Assembly (NCBI RefSeq): GCF_018129995.1
Contig: NZ_JAFCKS010000001.1
Span: 62,001-126,000, forward strand
Direction: 5' to 3'
DNA length: 64,000 bases
Origin: Bradyrhizobium sp. SZCCT0153
Lineage (GTDB): Bacteria; Pseudomonadota; Alphaproteobacteria; Rhizobiales; Xanthobacteraceae
Of this stretch, positions 1 through 9,362 are shown in pieces. Under the pieces are notes generated by a model that was given only the letters and a program-made list of their open reading frames with translations, had not been told where the DNA came from and did no database searches. The position numbers and the translations under genes were made by a program. Positions within the stretch are counted from its first letter, which is position 1, and every line of letters starts with the position of its first letter.

Positions 1-829
1 GGCGCGGCATCGCCTCGGTGATGGCGTGGCGGATCTCCGCAAGCTCGCTGCGGAAGGCGTTGATCGCCTGCTCGGTATTGTCAGGGCGCTGCAGCGACTC
101 GATCTGGCTCGTGATCTTGAGCAGATGGCGCTCGAGCGCGGAGAAATCCGGCCCCGGCTGCGGTGGCGGCGGCGCGTAGGCCGGCGGGGGCGGCGCTATC
201 GGGGCCACGAAAGGAGCCGCCGCGGGTGCGATCGACGGCGCGGCGCGCGGCGGCATCTGCCGCGGCGCAAAGCCGTCGAGCTCGCTCTGCCGTGCCGTGA
301 TCTCGGCGACGGCAACGTCGAAGGAAGCGGGGCTCAGGGGCGGTGAATTGCGATAGACCTGCGCTGCCGCGCGCTCGACCGCGTCGGCCTGGCGCTGGCG
401 CGCGTCGATTGGAGCGGTGCGCGGGACCTGAGGCTGCTGCGGTTGAGACTGCGGCGGCTTCGAGATCTGCGACAGCCGCGCGTCGAGCCGCGAGATTGCG
501 TCGTTGAGCTGGCGTGCCACGCCCTGCTCGCGCGAGACCTCCTGGCGCGGCGCGGGCTTTGAAATCCGTTCGATCTGCTGGGTGATCGCGTCGAGCCGCT
601 GGTGGATGTCGGCGACTTCGCGGCTTTCCTGACTCGCGGCCTGGCTCGGAACGTTCGGAGGTTGCGGACGCTGGTCGTGAGGTCCGCGAAAGTTCGGCGG
701 GGCAGTCTCGCCGAGCGTGGAGTTCAGCCAATCGTTGAGTGACATGCCGGCACGACGCGCAGCGGCTTCGGCCCGCTCCCGGACGGATGGATCGATGCCG
801 TCAGCACTCCACGATACGCGCGAATTCAT
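1..829 (-). CDS. PodJ-like polar localization / SEL1-type protein, 5' part only
   Basis: Partial gene running off the left edge; about 276 residues are visible from an ATG at 829. The N-terminus reads MNSRVSWSADGIDPSVRERA, then AARRAGMSLNDWLNS, an opening typical of the large Bradyrhizobium proteins annotated as SEL1-repeat, peptidoglycan-binding or PodJ-like. After it come two Gln/Ser-rich helical stretches with heptad-like spacing (roughly residues 75-95 and 115-135, probable coiled coil), a proline/alanine-rich linker near residues 200-235, and another helical stretch. In this family a membrane segment, Sel1 repeats and a C-terminal peptidoglycan-binding domain normally follow, but they lie outside the window. 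The likely role is organizing the cell pole or envelope; this is inferred from family resemblance. No strong ribosome-binding site is visible. Confidence 0.75.
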   Translation of the reverse strand, partial: MNSRVSWSADGIDPSVRERAEAAARRAGMSLNDWLNSTLGETAPPNFRGPHDQRPQPPNVPSQAASQESREVADIHQRLDAITQQIERISKPAPRQEVSREQGVARQLNDAISRLDARLSQISKPPQSQPQQPQVPRTAPIDARQRQADAVERAAAQVYRNSPPLSPASFDVAVAEITARQSELDGFAPRQMPPRAAPSIAPAAAPFVAPIAPPPPAYAPPPPQPGPDFSALERHLLKITSQIESLQRPDNTEQAINAFRSELAEIRHAITEAMPR

Positions 830-954
830 GACTCTGTCCGGTTCCGACTCCGGCGCCCCACCCGGCGCCTCCAGTCTCCCCTCGCGTGCCGGTTGCAAGA
901 CAATCGGATTTGGCGCGGGTCGTCTGCCTCGAAAACCGACTTTTGTCTGTTACG

Positions 955-970
955 GTAAATAACGGGTTAA
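955..970 (-). promoter_or_regulatory. CtrA-like box upstream of the PodJ-like gene
   Basis: Read on the minus strand the site is TTAACCCGTTATTTAC. It matches the CtrA consensus TTAA-N7-TTAAC at eight of nine defined positions; the third base of the second half-site differs. It lies about 125 bp upstream of the ATG at 829. CtrA control of polarity genes is known in Caulobacter; its use here is inference. Confidence 0.35.
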
Positions 971-1041
971 GGAACCGGTTGACGGTGTCTTAAAGTTGGG
1001 CGGCGGGAACCCAGGGGCGGACCTCTCCCGCTTGCGTGCCC

Positions 1042-1632
1042 TCAGCCCTTCCCCTCGCGCTTGCCGTCATCGAGCGGCACCACGGTGCCCTTGCCGCTCA
1101 TCGCCGACAACGCCTCGAGAGCCTCTTCGCAAAAATCGGCGACCAGCTGCTCATGCCGGGCGCCGAGCTGAAGCAGGAGCAGATTGCCGAGGTCGAGCAC
1201 GCCCGACGCCGTCCCTTCCGGAAAACGTTTCTTGAGAATCCGCTCGTAATTGTCGTGCCGGTCGCGATGGTGCTCCAGCCGGGCCATCAAATCGGTCCGC
1301 ATGGGTTCGATCTCGATGCTGTCGAGCGCATGCAGCCGCACCAGGAGGTCGTCCTTGATCGACGGCGGGGTGCTTGGCCGCGCGGCCCAGTGCCGCAGAG
1401 CTGTTCGGCCCTCGGGAGTCAGCGTATAGATCAATTTATTGGGTTTGCCCGATTGCACGACCTCGCGACCCTGGATGTAGCCGCGGTCGCGCAGCTTGGA
1501 GAGCTCGCGGTAGATCTGCTGGTGGTCGGCCTTCCAGAAGAAGCCGATCGAGGAGTCGAACGTCTTGGCGAGCTCGTAGCCCGTCATCGGCCGTTCCGTC
1601 AGGCATGCGAGGATCGCGTCGCCCAGCGCCAT
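1042..1632 (-). CDS. PadR family transcriptional regulator
   Basis: The 196-residue product has an N-terminal PadR winged helix: LGDAILACLTERPMTGYELA, then FFWKADHQQIYRELSKL as recognition helix, then a wing with GREVV and a KPNKLIYTLTPEG hairpin. The C-terminal half is the PadR_C (Vir-like) helical dimerization region. The length is typical of the longer PadR subfamily. It is divergent from the NTF2-like gene and fatty-acid oxidation operon that start at 1836, so it is a candidate regulator of that operon as well as of itself. Two overlapping inverted repeats sit 45-80 bp upstream of its start. The effector is unknown. Confidence 0.88.
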   Translation of the reverse strand: MALGDAILACLTERPMTGYELAKTFDSSIGFFWKADHQQIYRELSKLRDRGYIQGREVVQSGKPNKLIYTLTPEGRTALRHWAARPSTPPSIKDDLLVRLHALDSIEIEPMRTDLMARLEHHRDRHDNYERILKKRFPEGTASGVLDLGNLLLLQLGARHEQLVADFCEEALEALSAMSGKGTVVPLDDGKREGKG

Positions 1633-1676
1633 GGCATCGGCCTCTCTTCATCGACATTAACCAACCAGCTTGACTT

Positions 1677-1712
1677 TATGCGCATCGGCGCATATGCGTC
1701 AATGTGCATATG
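1677..1712. promoter_or_regulatory. Two overlapping inverted repeats, candidate PadR operator
   Basis: TATGCGC and GCGCATA (1677-1694) form a perfect 7-bp inverted repeat around ATCG. CATATGC and GCATATG (1691-1712) form a second perfect repeat with an 8-base spacer, sharing four bases with the first. The site is in the divergent promoter region of padR and the NTF2-like gene. The 8-base spacing resembles the ATGT-N8-ACAT layout known for PadR operators. Binding is inferred. Confidence 0.4.
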
Positions 1713-1835
1713 AGGTAGCCCCGGAAAGAGGGCCAGCACCGCCCCAACAACCTCAACGGAATCAGCCTTCGCGCTACTGTGCATGGGGTTGTTTTCGCGT
1801 TTTTTGCCAAGGCCCTTTAGGGAGGCACCCTGACA

Positions 1836-2219
1836 ATGACCGGCCTCGACTCCTGGTACGGGTACATGAAGTCCCACGACCGCGCCGCGTTGTGGGACCT
1901 GCTGCATCCCGACGCCGTCTTCGAAAGCCCCGTCGTGCATTCGCCGCAGCGCGGCCGCGACATCACCTTCAAATATCTCGCCAGCGCCGAGAAGGTGCTC
2001 GGCGGTCCCGGCTTCACCTATGTCGGGGAATGGAAGAGCACCAGCGGCGCCGTGCTCGAGTTCAAGACCATGATCGACGGCATCGAGATCAACGGTGTCG
2101 ACATCATCACCTTCGATGCCGAGGGACGCATCACGCATTTCAAGGTGATGGTGCGTCCGCTCAAGGCGATCAACATGCTGCATCGCCTGATGGCGGAGCA
2201 GCTTGCCGCCCAATCGTAG
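1836..2219 (+). CDS. NTF2-like (SnoaL/DUF4440 type) small protein
   Basis: The product is a 127-residue protein of the NTF2-like cone fold: an N-terminal helix with YMKSHDRAALWDLLHPDAVF, then strands containing GRDITFKYL, FTYVGEWKSTSGAVLEF and GVDIITFDAEGRITHFKVMV, the last being the hallmark final strands of nuclear-transport-factor-2 and ketosteroid-isomerase-like proteins. It is probably cytoplasmic; no signal peptide is present. It sits 48 bp before the acyl-CoA dehydrogenase gene on the same strand and may be the first gene of the beta-oxidation operon. A role in binding or isomerizing a lipid-like substrate is only a guess. A ribosome-binding site (GGGAGG) lies 14-19 bases upstream of the start. 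Confidence 0.8.
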   Translation: MTGLDSWYGYMKSHDRAALWDLLHPDAVFESPVVHSPQRGRDITFKYLASAEKVLGGPGFTYVGEWKSTSGAVLEFKTMIDGIEINGVDIITFDAEGRITHFKVMVRPLKAINMLHRLMAEQLAAQS

Positions 2220-2267
2220 AAACCACTTCGAGGCCCAACTACTTCAAGGTTATGCCGGGAGACCACC

Positions 2268-4058
2268 ATGCCGATCTATAAAGCCCCCGTCGAAGACGTG
2301 AACTTCCTGCTCAACGACGTCTTCCAGATCGACCGCTACGACAATCTGGCCGGCTTCTCCGATGCGTCGAGCGACGTGCGCGAGGCGATCCTGGGAGAAG
2401 CGGCCAAGCTTGCCGAGGAAGTGCTCCAGCCGCTGAATCGTGTGGGCGATCTCGAAGGCTGCAAGCGCGCTGACGACGGCAGCGTCACCACGCCGAAAGG
2501 ATTCAAGGACGCGTTCAAGCAGGTCGCCGAGGGCGGCTGGCTCGGTCTGTCGGCCCCGACCGAGTTCGGAGGGCAGGGGCTGCCGGTGACGCTGAGCCAG
2601 GCGGTCAACGAATTCCAGATATCCGCCAACATGGCGTTCTCGATGTATGGCGGCCTCACCATGGGCGCGACCGCCGCGCTGATCGTGCACGGCTCGCCGG
2701 AGCAGAAGCAGACCTACGTGCCGAAGATGGTGGCGGGCGAGTGGACCGGGACCATGAACCTGACCGAGCCGCATTGCGGCACCGATCTCGGCATGCTCCG
2801 CACCAAGGCGGTGCCCCAGGCCGACGGCAGCTACAAGATCACGGGCACCAAGATCTTCATCTCGGCCGGCGAGCATGACCTCGCCCCCAACATCATCCAC
2901 CTCGTGCTCGCCCGTATCGAGGGCGCGCCGGCCGGCATCAAGGGCGTGTCGCTGTTCGTGGTGCCGAAATTCCTGGTCAATGCCGACGGTTCGGTCGGCG
3001 CCCGCAACGGCGTGGTCTGCGGCTCGATCGAGCACAAGATGGGCATCCACGGCAACTCCACCTGCGTGATGAACTACGACAGCGCCACCGGCTGGCTGAT
3101 CGGCGAAGAGAACAAGGGCATGCAGGGCATGTTCGTGATGATGAACGAGGCCAGGCTCGGCGTCGCCGTGCAGGGCCTCGCGCAGTCCGAGGTGGCCTAT
3201 CAGAACGCGGTCGCCTATGCCCGGGATCGCATCCAGGGCCGCTCGCTCACCGGCGTCAAGGCGCCGGACAAGGCGGCCGATCCGATCATCGTGCATCCCG
3301 ACGTGCGCCGCACGCTGCTGTCGATCCGCGCCTTCAACGAGGCAGCGCGCGCCTTCGTGATGTGGACCGCGCTGAAGAGCGACGTCGCCCATCGCTCCGA
3401 GGATCCCAAGGACCGCCAGGCCGCCGACGATCACATGGGCCTGATGACCCCGGTGCTGAAGGGCTTCCTCACCGATTACGGCTTCGCCAACGCGGTGCAG
3501 GCGCAGCAGATGTATGGCGGCCACGGCTACATCGCCGAGCACGGCATGGAGCAGTTCGTGCGCGATGCCCGCATCGCGATGATCTACGAAGGCGCCAACG
3601 GCATCCAGGCGCTGGACCTCGTCGGCCGCAAGCTGCCGCGCGACGGCGGCCGCGCCATCATGGCCTTCTTCGGCGAGGTCATGGCCTTCGCCAAGGAGAA
3701 CGGCGGCGACGAGGCGATGAAACCCTTCATCACCCCGCTCTCGGCCTCGCTCGGCCATCTCCAGCAGGCCACCACCTGGCTGATGCAGAACGCGATGGCA
3801 AAGCCGGACAATGCCGGCGCCGCCGCAACCGATTACCTGCATTTGTTCGGCTTCGTCGCGCTCGGCTACATGTGGGCGAAGATGGCGAAGGTGACGAATG
3901 CCAAGATTGCCGAGAGCGGGGCGACGCCCTATCTCTCCACCAAGCTCGTCACCGGGCGCTTCTTCATGGAGCGGATGCTGCCGGAGACCGCCGCCAATCT
4001 TGCGCGGATCCAGGCCGGCTGCGCCACCATCATGGAATTGCCGGCGGAAGCGTTCTGA
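2268..4058 (+). CDS. Acyl-CoA dehydrogenase (596 aa, long C-terminal-domain type)
   Basis: FAD-dependent enzyme of the first step of fatty-acid beta-oxidation, acyl-CoA to trans-2-enoyl-CoA. The order is N-terminal helical domain, middle beta domain with [13 protein letters not shown] and [14 protein letters not shown]-terminal helical domain with [20 protein letters not shown], and the catalytic-base segment [17 protein letters not shown] (Glu in YEGANG). The extra C-terminal helical domain (about residues 470-590) places it in the roughly 600-residue family with DmdC and FadE-like enzymes. The start follows GGGAG at a good distance. It is followed by thiolase and the multifunctional enzyme on the same strand, forming a complete beta-oxidation spiral. 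The chain-length preference cannot be read from the sequence. Confidence 0.93.
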   Translation: MPIYKAPVEDVNFLLNDVFQIDRYDNLAGFSDASSDVREAILGEAAKLAEEVLQPLNRVGDLEGCKRADDGSVTTPKGFKDAFKQVAEGGWLGLSAPTEFGGQGLPVTLSQAVNEFQISANMAFSMYGGLTMGATAALIVHGSPEQKQTYVPKMVAGEWTGTMNLTEPHCGTDLGMLRTKAVPQADGSYKITGTKIFISAGEHDLAPNIIHLVLARIEGAPAGIKGVSLFVVPKFLVNADGSVGARNGVVCGSIEHKMGIHGNSTCVMNYDSATGWLIGEENKGMQGMFVMMNEARLGVAVQGLAQSEVAYQNAVAYARDRIQGRSLTGVKAPDKAADPIIVHPDVRRTLLSIRAFNEAARAFVMWTALKSDVAHRSEDPKDRQAADDHMGLMTPVLKGFLTDYGFANAVQAQQMYGGHGYIAEHGMEQFVRDARIAMIYEGANGIQALDLVGRKLPRDGGRAIMAFFGEVMAFAKENGGDEAMKPFITPLSASLGHLQQATTWLMQNAMAKPDNAGAAATDYLHLFGFVALGYMWAKMAKVTNAKIAESGATPYLSTKLVTGRFFMERMLPETAANLARIQAGCATIMELPAEAF

Positions 4059-4130
4059 GGCTTCCCGCTTCACCAATGATTGCGACCGCGCCGCGGTCGC
4101 CACCAACATAACTGCAATCAGGAGGCTCCC

Positions 4131-5339
4131 ATGGCAGATGCCTATATCTATGATCACGTCCGCACCCCCCGCGGCCGCGGCAAGGCTGACGGTTCGCTGC
4201 ACGAAGTCACGGCGCTCGCGCTCGCCACCGTGCCGCTGAAGGCGCTCAAGGACCGCAACAATTTGCCTGAGGATTCCGTCGACGACGTCATCCTCGGCGT
4301 GGTCGACCCGGTCGGTGAAGCCGGCAGCGACATCGCGCGCTTTGCCGCGCTCAAGGCAGGCCTCGGCGAAGCCGTGCCCGGCGTGCAGATCAGCCGCTTC
4401 TGCGCCTCCGGCCTCGACGCCGTGAACTTCGCCGCCGCGCAAGTGATGAGCGGCCAGCATGATCTGGTGATCGGCGGCGGCGCCGAATCGATGAGCCGCG
4501 TCGGCATCGGCGCCTCCGGCGGCGCATGGCCGATGGATCCCTCGATGGCCGTGCCGGCTTACTTCATGCCGCAGGGGGTCTCCGCTGATCTGATCGCCAC
4601 CAAATACGGCTTCTCGCGTGACGACGTCGATGCCTATGCGGTGCAGAGCCAGCAGCGCGCGGCGAAGTCCTGGGACGAAGGCCGCTTCGACAAGTCGATC
4701 GTCCCTGTGAAGGACATCAACGGCCTCACCATCCTCGCCAGGGACGAGCACATGCGTCCCACCACGACGATGCAGTCGCTGGCGCAGCTGCAGCCGTCTT
4801 TCACCATGATGGCGCAGATGGGCGGCTTCGACGGCGTCGCGGTGCAGTCGCATCCGGAGATCGAGCGCGTCAATTACGTGCACCACGCCGGCAATTCGTC
4901 GGGCATCGTCGACGGCGCCGGCGCCGTGCTGCTCGGCAGCAAGGAGGCGGGCGCGAAATACGGCCTGAAGCCGCGCGCGAAAATCCGCGCCTTTGCGAAC
5001 GTCGGCTCGGAGCCCGCAATGATGCTGACCGGCCCGGTCGACGTCACCGAAAAGCTGTTCGCGCGCTCCGGCATGAAGAAGTCGGACATCGACCTGTTCG
5101 AGCTCAACGAGGCCTTCGCCTCCGTCGTGCTGCGCTACATCCAGGCCTTCGACATCGACAACGCCAAGATCAACGTCAATGGCGGCGCCATCGCGCTCGG
5201 CCATCCGCTCGGCGCCACCGGCGCGATGATTTTGGGCACCGTGCTCGACGAGCTCGAGCGCACCAACAAGGCGACCGCACTGGTGACGCTGTGCATCGGC
5301 GGCGGCATGGGCACCGCCACCATCATCGAGCGCGTTTAA
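4131..5339 (+). CDS. fadA: Acetyl-CoA C-acyltransferase (thiolase, FadA type)
   Basis: Thiolase that cleaves 3-ketoacyl-CoA with CoA in the last step of beta-oxidation. The 402-residue product begins [20 protein letters not shown] at an ATG preceded by AGGAGG; an upstream in-frame TTG at 4080 is rejected because it has no ribosome-binding site. The nucleophile is Cys91 in [10 protein letters not shown]. The C-terminal catalytic His is in [16 protein letters not shown], and the second Cys is in [10 protein letters not shown]. It lies between the acyl-CoA dehydrogenase and the FadB-like gene, 18 bp from the latter, consistent with co-transcription and a FadAB-type complex. The symbol is by function; acetoacetyl-CoA thiolase activity is also possible. 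Confidence 0.92.
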   Translation: MADAYIYDHVRTPRGRGKADGSLHEVTALALATVPLKALKDRNNLPEDSVDDVILGVVDPVGEAGSDIARFAALKAGLGEAVPGVQISRFCASGLDAVNFAAAQVMSGQHDLVIGGGAESMSRVGIGASGGAWPMDPSMAVPAYFMPQGVSADLIATKYGFSRDDVDAYAVQSQQRAAKSWDEGRFDKSIVPVKDINGLTILARDEHMRPTTTMQSLAQLQPSFTMMAQMGGFDGVAVQSHPEIERVNYVHHAGNSSGIVDGAGAVLLGSKEAGAKYGLKPRAKIRAFANVGSEPAMMLTGPVDVTEKLFARSGMKKSDIDLFELNEAFASVVLRYIQAFDIDNAKINVNGGAIALGHPLGATGAMILGTVLDELERTNKATALVTLCIGGGMGTATIIERV

Positions 5340-5357
5340 GGGTAGGGAGCAACCAAC

Positions 5358-7571
5358 ATGGCTTACAACAACTTCAAGGTCGAGACCGATGCCGACGGCA
5401 TCGCGCTCGTCACCTGGGACATCCCGGGCCGTTCGATGAACGTGCTCGACGAGACCTCGACCAGCGAGCTCGACGCGATCGTCAAGGCGACCACGGCCGA
5501 CGCCGCGGTGAAGGGCGTCGTCATCACCTCGGCCAAGGAGGCGTTCTGCGCCGGCGCCGACCTGTCCATGCTCGAAGGCATGAACCAGGCCTACGCAAAG
5601 GTGTTCAAGGAGCAGGGCGAGACCGCGGCGAACCAGATGCTGTTCGACCAGAGCCGCCGCTTCTCGCAGGTGCTGCGCTCGATCGAGACCTCCGGCAAGC
5701 CGTGGGCCGCCGCGATCAACGGCCTCGCGCTCGGCGGCGGCTTCGAGATCACGCTGTGCTGCCACTATCGCGTGGCGTCGGAGAATCCCAAGACGCGGCT
5801 CGGCCTGCCCGAGGTCAAGGTCGGCCTGTTCCCCGGCGCCGGCGGCACGCAGCGCGTGCCGCGCCTGGTGCCGCCGCAGGACGCCATGACGATCCTGCTC
5901 AAGGGCGATCCGGTCACGGTCGAGAAAGCCAAGGCGCTGAATTTGATTCACGCCATCGTTCCGGCTGCCGATCTCGTCAAGGCGGCGAAAGACTGGATCA
6001 AGGGCGGCGGCAAGGCCATCGCGCCCTGGGACGAGAAGGGCTTCAAGCTGCCGGGCGGTCCGGTGTTCTCCAAGGCCGGCATGATGATGTTTCCGGCCGG
6101 CAACGCCATCTATCGCCGCGAGACCTACGACAATTACCCGGCCGCGCGCGCGATCATGAGCTGCGTCTATGAAGGCCTGCAGTTGCCGATCGACGCTGCG
6201 TTGCGCGTGGAGTCGCGCTATTTCACCTCGGTGCTGCGCTCGAAGGAAGCGGCCGCGATGATCCGCAGCCTGTTCCTGTCGATGCAGGAGCTGAACAAGG
6301 GCGCGCGCCGTCCGAAGGATGTGCCGCCGACCAAGGTGAAGAAGATCGCCGTGATCGGCGCCGGCTTCATGGGCGCGAGCGTCGGCTACGTCTCGGCCCG
6401 CGCCGGCCTCGACGTCGTCCTGATCGACCGCGACCAGGAGAGCGCCGACAAGGGCAAGGCGCATGCGCAGAAGGTGATCGAGGAGCAGATCAAGAAGGGC
6501 CGTGCCAAGCCTGGCGACGCGGAAGCCCTGCTCGCGCGCATCACGCCCACCGCCGACTATGCCGCGTTGAAGGACGTCGACCTCGTCATCGAAGCCGTGT
6601 TCGAGGACCGCAAGGTCAAGGCTGATACCTTCGCCAAGGCGCAGGAGCACATGAAGCCCGACGTGATCTTCGCCTCGAACACCTCGACCCTGCCGATCAC
6701 CTCGCTGGCCGAGAGCTTCAAGGACCAGGGCAAGTTCGTCGGCATCCACTTCTTCTCGCCGGTCGAGAAGATGATGCTGGTCGAGATCATCAAGGGCAAG
6801 AACACCGGCGAGGTCGCGCTCGCCACGGCGCTTGATTACGTCCGGCAGATCGGCAAGACGCCGATCGTCGTCAACGACAGCCGCGGCTTCTTCGCCAATC
6901 GCTGCGTCGGCCGCTACGTCGCCGAAGGCAACGAGATGTTCCTCGAAGGCGTGCCGCCGGCGATGATCGAGAACTGCGCCAAGATGGCCGGCATGCCGGT
7001 CGGCCCGCTCTCGCTGTCGGACGAAGTCGCGCTTGACCTCGGCCTCAAGATCATGAAGGCCACCGAAGCCGACCTCGGCCCGAACGCCATCAACCCCGAT
7101 CAGAAGAAGCTGATGGTGGAGCTGGTCGAGAAGCAGGGCCGCCTCGGCCGCAAGAACAGCAAGGGCTTCTACGACTATCCCGAGAAGGGCAAGGGCCAGA
7201 AGAGCCTGTGGCCGGGCCTCTCGGCGCTGCAGCCGAAGCAGCTCGACCCCGACACGCTCGATGTCGAGGAGCTGAAGCAGCGCTTCCTGGTGGTGCAGGC
7301 GGTGGAAGCCGCGCGCACGGTCGAGGACCACGTCATCACCGATCCGCGCGAGGCCGATGTCGGCTCCATCCTCGGCTTCGGCTTCGCGCCGTTCACCGGC
7401 GGCACGCTGTCCTACATCGACTTCATGGGCGCGAAGACATTCGTCGAGCTTTGCCACAAGCTCGAGGCCAAATACGGCTCACGCTTCACGCCGCCGAAGC
7501 TTCTCGAGGAGATGGCGGCGAAGGGCGAAACTTTCTACGGCCGCTTCGCGCCGAAGAAGGCTGCGGCCTGA
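5358..7571 (+). CDS. Multifunctional enoyl-CoA hydratase / 3-hydroxyacyl-CoA dehydrogenase (FadB/FadJ-like)
   Basis: The 737-residue fusion catalyses hydration of enoyl-CoA and NAD-dependent oxidation of 3-hydroxyacyl-CoA. The crotonase domain (about 1-200) has [12 protein letters not shown] and [14 protein letters not shown] as oxyanion-hole regions and [20 protein letters not shown] with the catalytic Glu. A linker is followed by the Rossmann domain with [15 protein letters not shown] near residue 335. The dehydrogenase active-site segment is [18 protein letters not shown] (His). The C-terminal 3HCDH domains include [10 protein letters not shown] and [11 protein letters not shown]. It is the last gene of the operon and is followed by an intrinsic terminator. 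Its length matches the family, with no sign of damage. Confidence 0.94.
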   Translation: MAYNNFKVETDADGIALVTWDIPGRSMNVLDETSTSELDAIVKATTADAAVKGVVITSAKEAFCAGADLSMLEGMNQAYAKVFKEQGETAANQMLFDQSRRFSQVLRSIETSGKPWAAAINGLALGGGFEITLCCHYRVASENPKTRLGLPEVKVGLFPGAGGTQRVPRLVPPQDAMTILLKGDPVTVEKAKALNLIHAIVPAADLVKAAKDWIKGGGKAIAPWDEKGFKLPGGPVFSKAGMMMFPAGNAIYRRETYDNYPAARAIMSCVYEGLQLPIDAALRVESRYFTSVLRSKEAAAMIRSLFLSMQELNKGARRPKDVPPTKVKKIAVIGAGFMGASVGYVSARAGLDVVLIDRDQESADKGKAHAQKVIEEQIKKGRAKPGDAEALLARITPTADYAALKDVDLVIEAVFEDRKVKADTFAKAQEHMKPDVIFASNTSTLPITSLAESFKDQGKFVGIHFFSPVEKMMLVEIIKGKNTGEVALATALDYVRQIGKTPIVVNDSRGFFANRCVGRYVAEGNEMFLEGVPPAMIENCAKMAGMPVGPLSLSDEVALDLGLKIMKATEADLGPNAINPDQKKLMVELVEKQGRLGRKNSKGFYDYPEKGKGQKSLWPGLSALQPKQLDPDTLDVEELKQRFLVVQAVEAARTVEDHVITDPREADVGSILGFGFAPFTGGTLSYIDFMGAKTFVELCHKLEAKYGSRFTPPKLLEEMAAKGETFYGRFAPKKAAA

Positions 7572-7929
7572 GTCGCAACCTTGGCCCGGATGTCCCGCAG
7601 CGGCATCCGGGCTCCGCCTCCGAAATATTGAGGCAACAAAGGCCGGATCATCGATCCGGCCTTTTGTCCTTCCAGGCGGTCCCATCACGGTTGCGTCAGG
7701 ATCATTTCCGCTTTGTGGAACCCGTCACAGAATTCGCGTAGAGACCGTGCCAGAGTTAAAGGCGTCGCGATGTCGCGCAATTGTCATATGCGCGTCAAAG
7801 CGGCGCCGTTCTTTTGCTCGGCCTTGGCATTACTTTTGCTCACGGAATGAATCGACTTGGACTGCGAGCCTTGATGGGACACTTGCCGATCCATCGGCGG
7901 GTTGAAGACGAAATAAGAAAGTGCGTTTG
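7572..7929. other. Intergenic region after the beta-oxidation operon
   Basis: The stretch holds the intrinsic terminator at 7641-7667. I see no convincing coding frame or RNA gene in the remainder. Confidence 0.6.
7641..7667 (+). terminator. Intrinsic terminator of the beta-oxidation operon
   Basis: GGCCGGATC and GATCCGGCC form a perfect 9-bp stem around the loop ATC, followed by TTTTGT. It lies 70 bp after the FadB-like stop codon. Confidence 0.75.
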
Positions 7930-8148
7930 ATGAACTCTTTGGTCCTGCGGAAGACCGCGCTCAGTCGCGATCTCGCCGGGAAGTACGCGGTTGCCTCCGC
8001 ACGAACATGCCCGCTGCCGATGCAGAAGCCTGCGCGTTTGCGCCGCAAGGGGCCGGTGTTTTGGGCAATGCTGGCGTTAGTCGTTCTGGCCGCGGATCTT
8101 GCGCTCGCCCTGCTCGCGTGGCTCGCCGTTGATCTCGTCATGAGCTGA
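7930..8148 (+). CDS. Possible small single-span membrane protein
   Basis: A 72-residue frame from ATG 7930 (an in-frame GTG is at 7921). It has a basic N-terminal half and one strong hydrophobic segment, FWAMLALVVLAADLALALLA, close to the C-terminus. The last 72 bp overlap the 3' end of the opposing membrane-protein gene, so one of the two frames may not be real. No family is recognised. The upstream AAGAAAG is only a fair ribosome-binding site. Confidence 0.3.
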   Translation: MNSLVLRKTALSRDLAGKYAVASARTCPLPMQKPARLRRKGPVFWAMLALVVLAADLALALLAWLAVDLVMS

Positions 8149-8385
8149 GACGTCCTGCCCATACAGCAGATACGTCATGGCCAGATAGGCGAGCTGACAG
8201 ACGGCAAGGCAGGCGGCAATGATGGTCACGCCGACGACTAGGCCGTACTCGTTATATTTGAGGACGCCTGCGGAAAAGATCGCGATCAACGGGGAAATCA
8301 CCACCAGCGCCCAGATCCTGAAAAAATAACCTGTCGCCATCCCCACCAATGCGCTCGCAACGATCAGGACGAAGGCAATCGTCAA
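8077..8385 (-). CDS. Small membrane protein of unknown function (three predicted spans)
   Basis: The product has about 102 residues. The proposed start is a TTG at 8385, chosen because GGAG lies six bases upstream; another TTG at 8397 would add four residues. Hydrophobic segments are IAFVLIVASALVGMATGYFF, WALVVISPLIAIFSAGVL and LVVGVTIIAACLAVCQLAYL, followed by a charged C-terminal tail. Similar short proteins with a GMATGYFFR-like motif are, to my recollection, frequent hypotheticals in Bradyrhizobium. The function is unknown. The 3' end overlaps the frame on the other strand. Confidence 0.6.
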   Translation of the reverse strand: MTIAFVLIVASALVGMATGYFFRIWALVVISPLIAIFSAGVLKYNEYGLVVGVTIIAACLAVCQLAYLAMTYLLYGQDVSAHDEINGEPREQGERKIRGQND

Positions 8386-8570
8386 GCTCAACTCCAATGA
8401 GAGTGCAAATAATCTTCAATCAATTCTGACAAGCTCGCCCGCTTTGCGAGCAGTGACAAGACTGCACCACTTACTTTTGACGAACAGTAGTTCATAAGTA
8501 TCATAACGTGCAGGTACGATGATCCGGCGGCATCCGTTGGCGCCGTCGCGAGGCAACAACCTGGGGCAAG

Positions 8571-8600
8571 AAAAAGGGCCGGATCATGGACCCGGCCCTT
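8571..8600 (-). terminator. Intrinsic terminator of the glutathione S-transferase gene
   Basis: On the minus strand AAGGGCCGGGTC and GATCCGGCCCTT pair (one mismatch) around CAT and run directly into a U-tract (TTTTTC). It is 22 bp beyond the gst stop codon. Confidence 0.75.
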
Positions 8601-8621
8601 GGCAGACATTGTTGCCCTGGC

Positions 8622-9236
8622 TCAGGCCGCCTGGATCAGCCCTTCCTTCTTCAACGCCTCCTGCACCTGCGGCCGTGCCGCGACGCGGGCCTTGTAGGCG
8701 GCGAGATCAGGCATCGCCGAGAAGTCGAACTTCATCCGGTCAGCCCAGGTCAGCATCGTGAAGAGATAGCCGTCGGCCACCGTGAACTGCTTGCCCATGA
8801 GGTAGTCGCGGCCGGCGAGCTGACTGTCGATGTATTTCAGCTTGCCCATGACCCGGTCCTTGAAGAACGCCTTGGCCTCGTCGTTCAGGGCCGGGGCGAA
8901 CAGGGGACCAAAGCTCTTGTGCACCTCCGAGGTGAGGAAATTGAGCCACTCCAGGAGCTTGTAGCGCTCCGAACTGTCGCGGGCCGGCGCCAGCGCCTTG
9001 GCCGAGGCCTGATCGGCGATCATCTGGACAATGACCGGGCCTTCGGTCACGATCTCTCCGCTGTCGAGGCCCAGCGCAGGGACCTGGCCCTTGGGGTTCA
9101 GCTTCAGATAATCCTCACCATTTTCGAGCTTCTTGGCCCTGATATCGACCTTGACCAACTCATAGGGCAGGCCGGCTTCCAGAAGCGCGATGTGGGGGGA
9201 CAGCGAGCAGGCACCGGGCGAATAGTACAGCTTCAT
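8622..9236 (-). CDS. gst: Glutathione S-transferase, beta class
   Basis: Conjugates glutathione to electrophiles in the cytoplasm. The 204-residue product has an N-terminal thioredoxin-like domain MKLYYSPGACSLSPHIALLE, with Cys10 as the beta-class catalytic cysteine, and the glutathione-binding NPKGQVPALGLDSGEIVTEG (cis-Pro and the Glu before the loop). The all-helical C-terminal domain carries FTVADGYLFTMLTWAD, the conserved N-capping box of GSTs. It is divergent from a MarR-type regulator with two palindromes between them, suggesting local repression relieved by a ligand. Glutamate-cysteine ligase, the first enzyme of glutathione synthesis, is encoded 0.7 kb away on the other strand. Confidence 0.92.
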   Translation of the reverse strand: MKLYYSPGACSLSPHIALLEAGLPYELVKVDIRAKKLENGEDYLKLNPKGQVPALGLDSGEIVTEGPVIVQMIADQASAKALAPARDSSERYKLLEWLNFLTSEVHKSFGPLFAPALNDEAKAFFKDRVMGKLKYIDSQLAGRDYLMGKQFTVADGYLFTMLTWADRMKFDFSAMPDLAAYKARVAARPQVQEALKKEGLIQAA

Positions 9237-9291
9237 GGAATTTCCTCCTCTTGATGCTTGGTTCGGGCGAAAGAACGACTACATGCATCTG

Positions 9292-9323
9292 CTTGAAATA
9301 GTCAAGATTGATGCAGCTGCATC
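9292..9323. promoter_or_regulatory. Paired palindromes in the gst-marR divergent promoter
   Basis: CTTGA-AATAG-TCAAG (9292-9306) is a 5-bp inverted repeat with a 5-base spacer. GATGCAGCTGCATC (9310-9323) is a perfect uninterrupted 14-bp palindrome. Both lie between the divergent starts at 9236 and 9363. This is the expected place and form for a MarR dimer operator; binding is inferred. Confidence 0.45.
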
Positions 9324-9362
9324 GAATGGGGTAAGAGACGGGCGACGAGCTTGAGCGGGACC

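Noticed and set aside
2250-7457. Very long open frame (about 1735 codons) antisense to the beta-oxidation genes
   Set aside because: It mirrors the codon structure of three genes with clear enzymatic motifs. Its product is a low-complexity His/Arg/Asp/Gly mixture with no domain, a known artefact of high-GC genomes.
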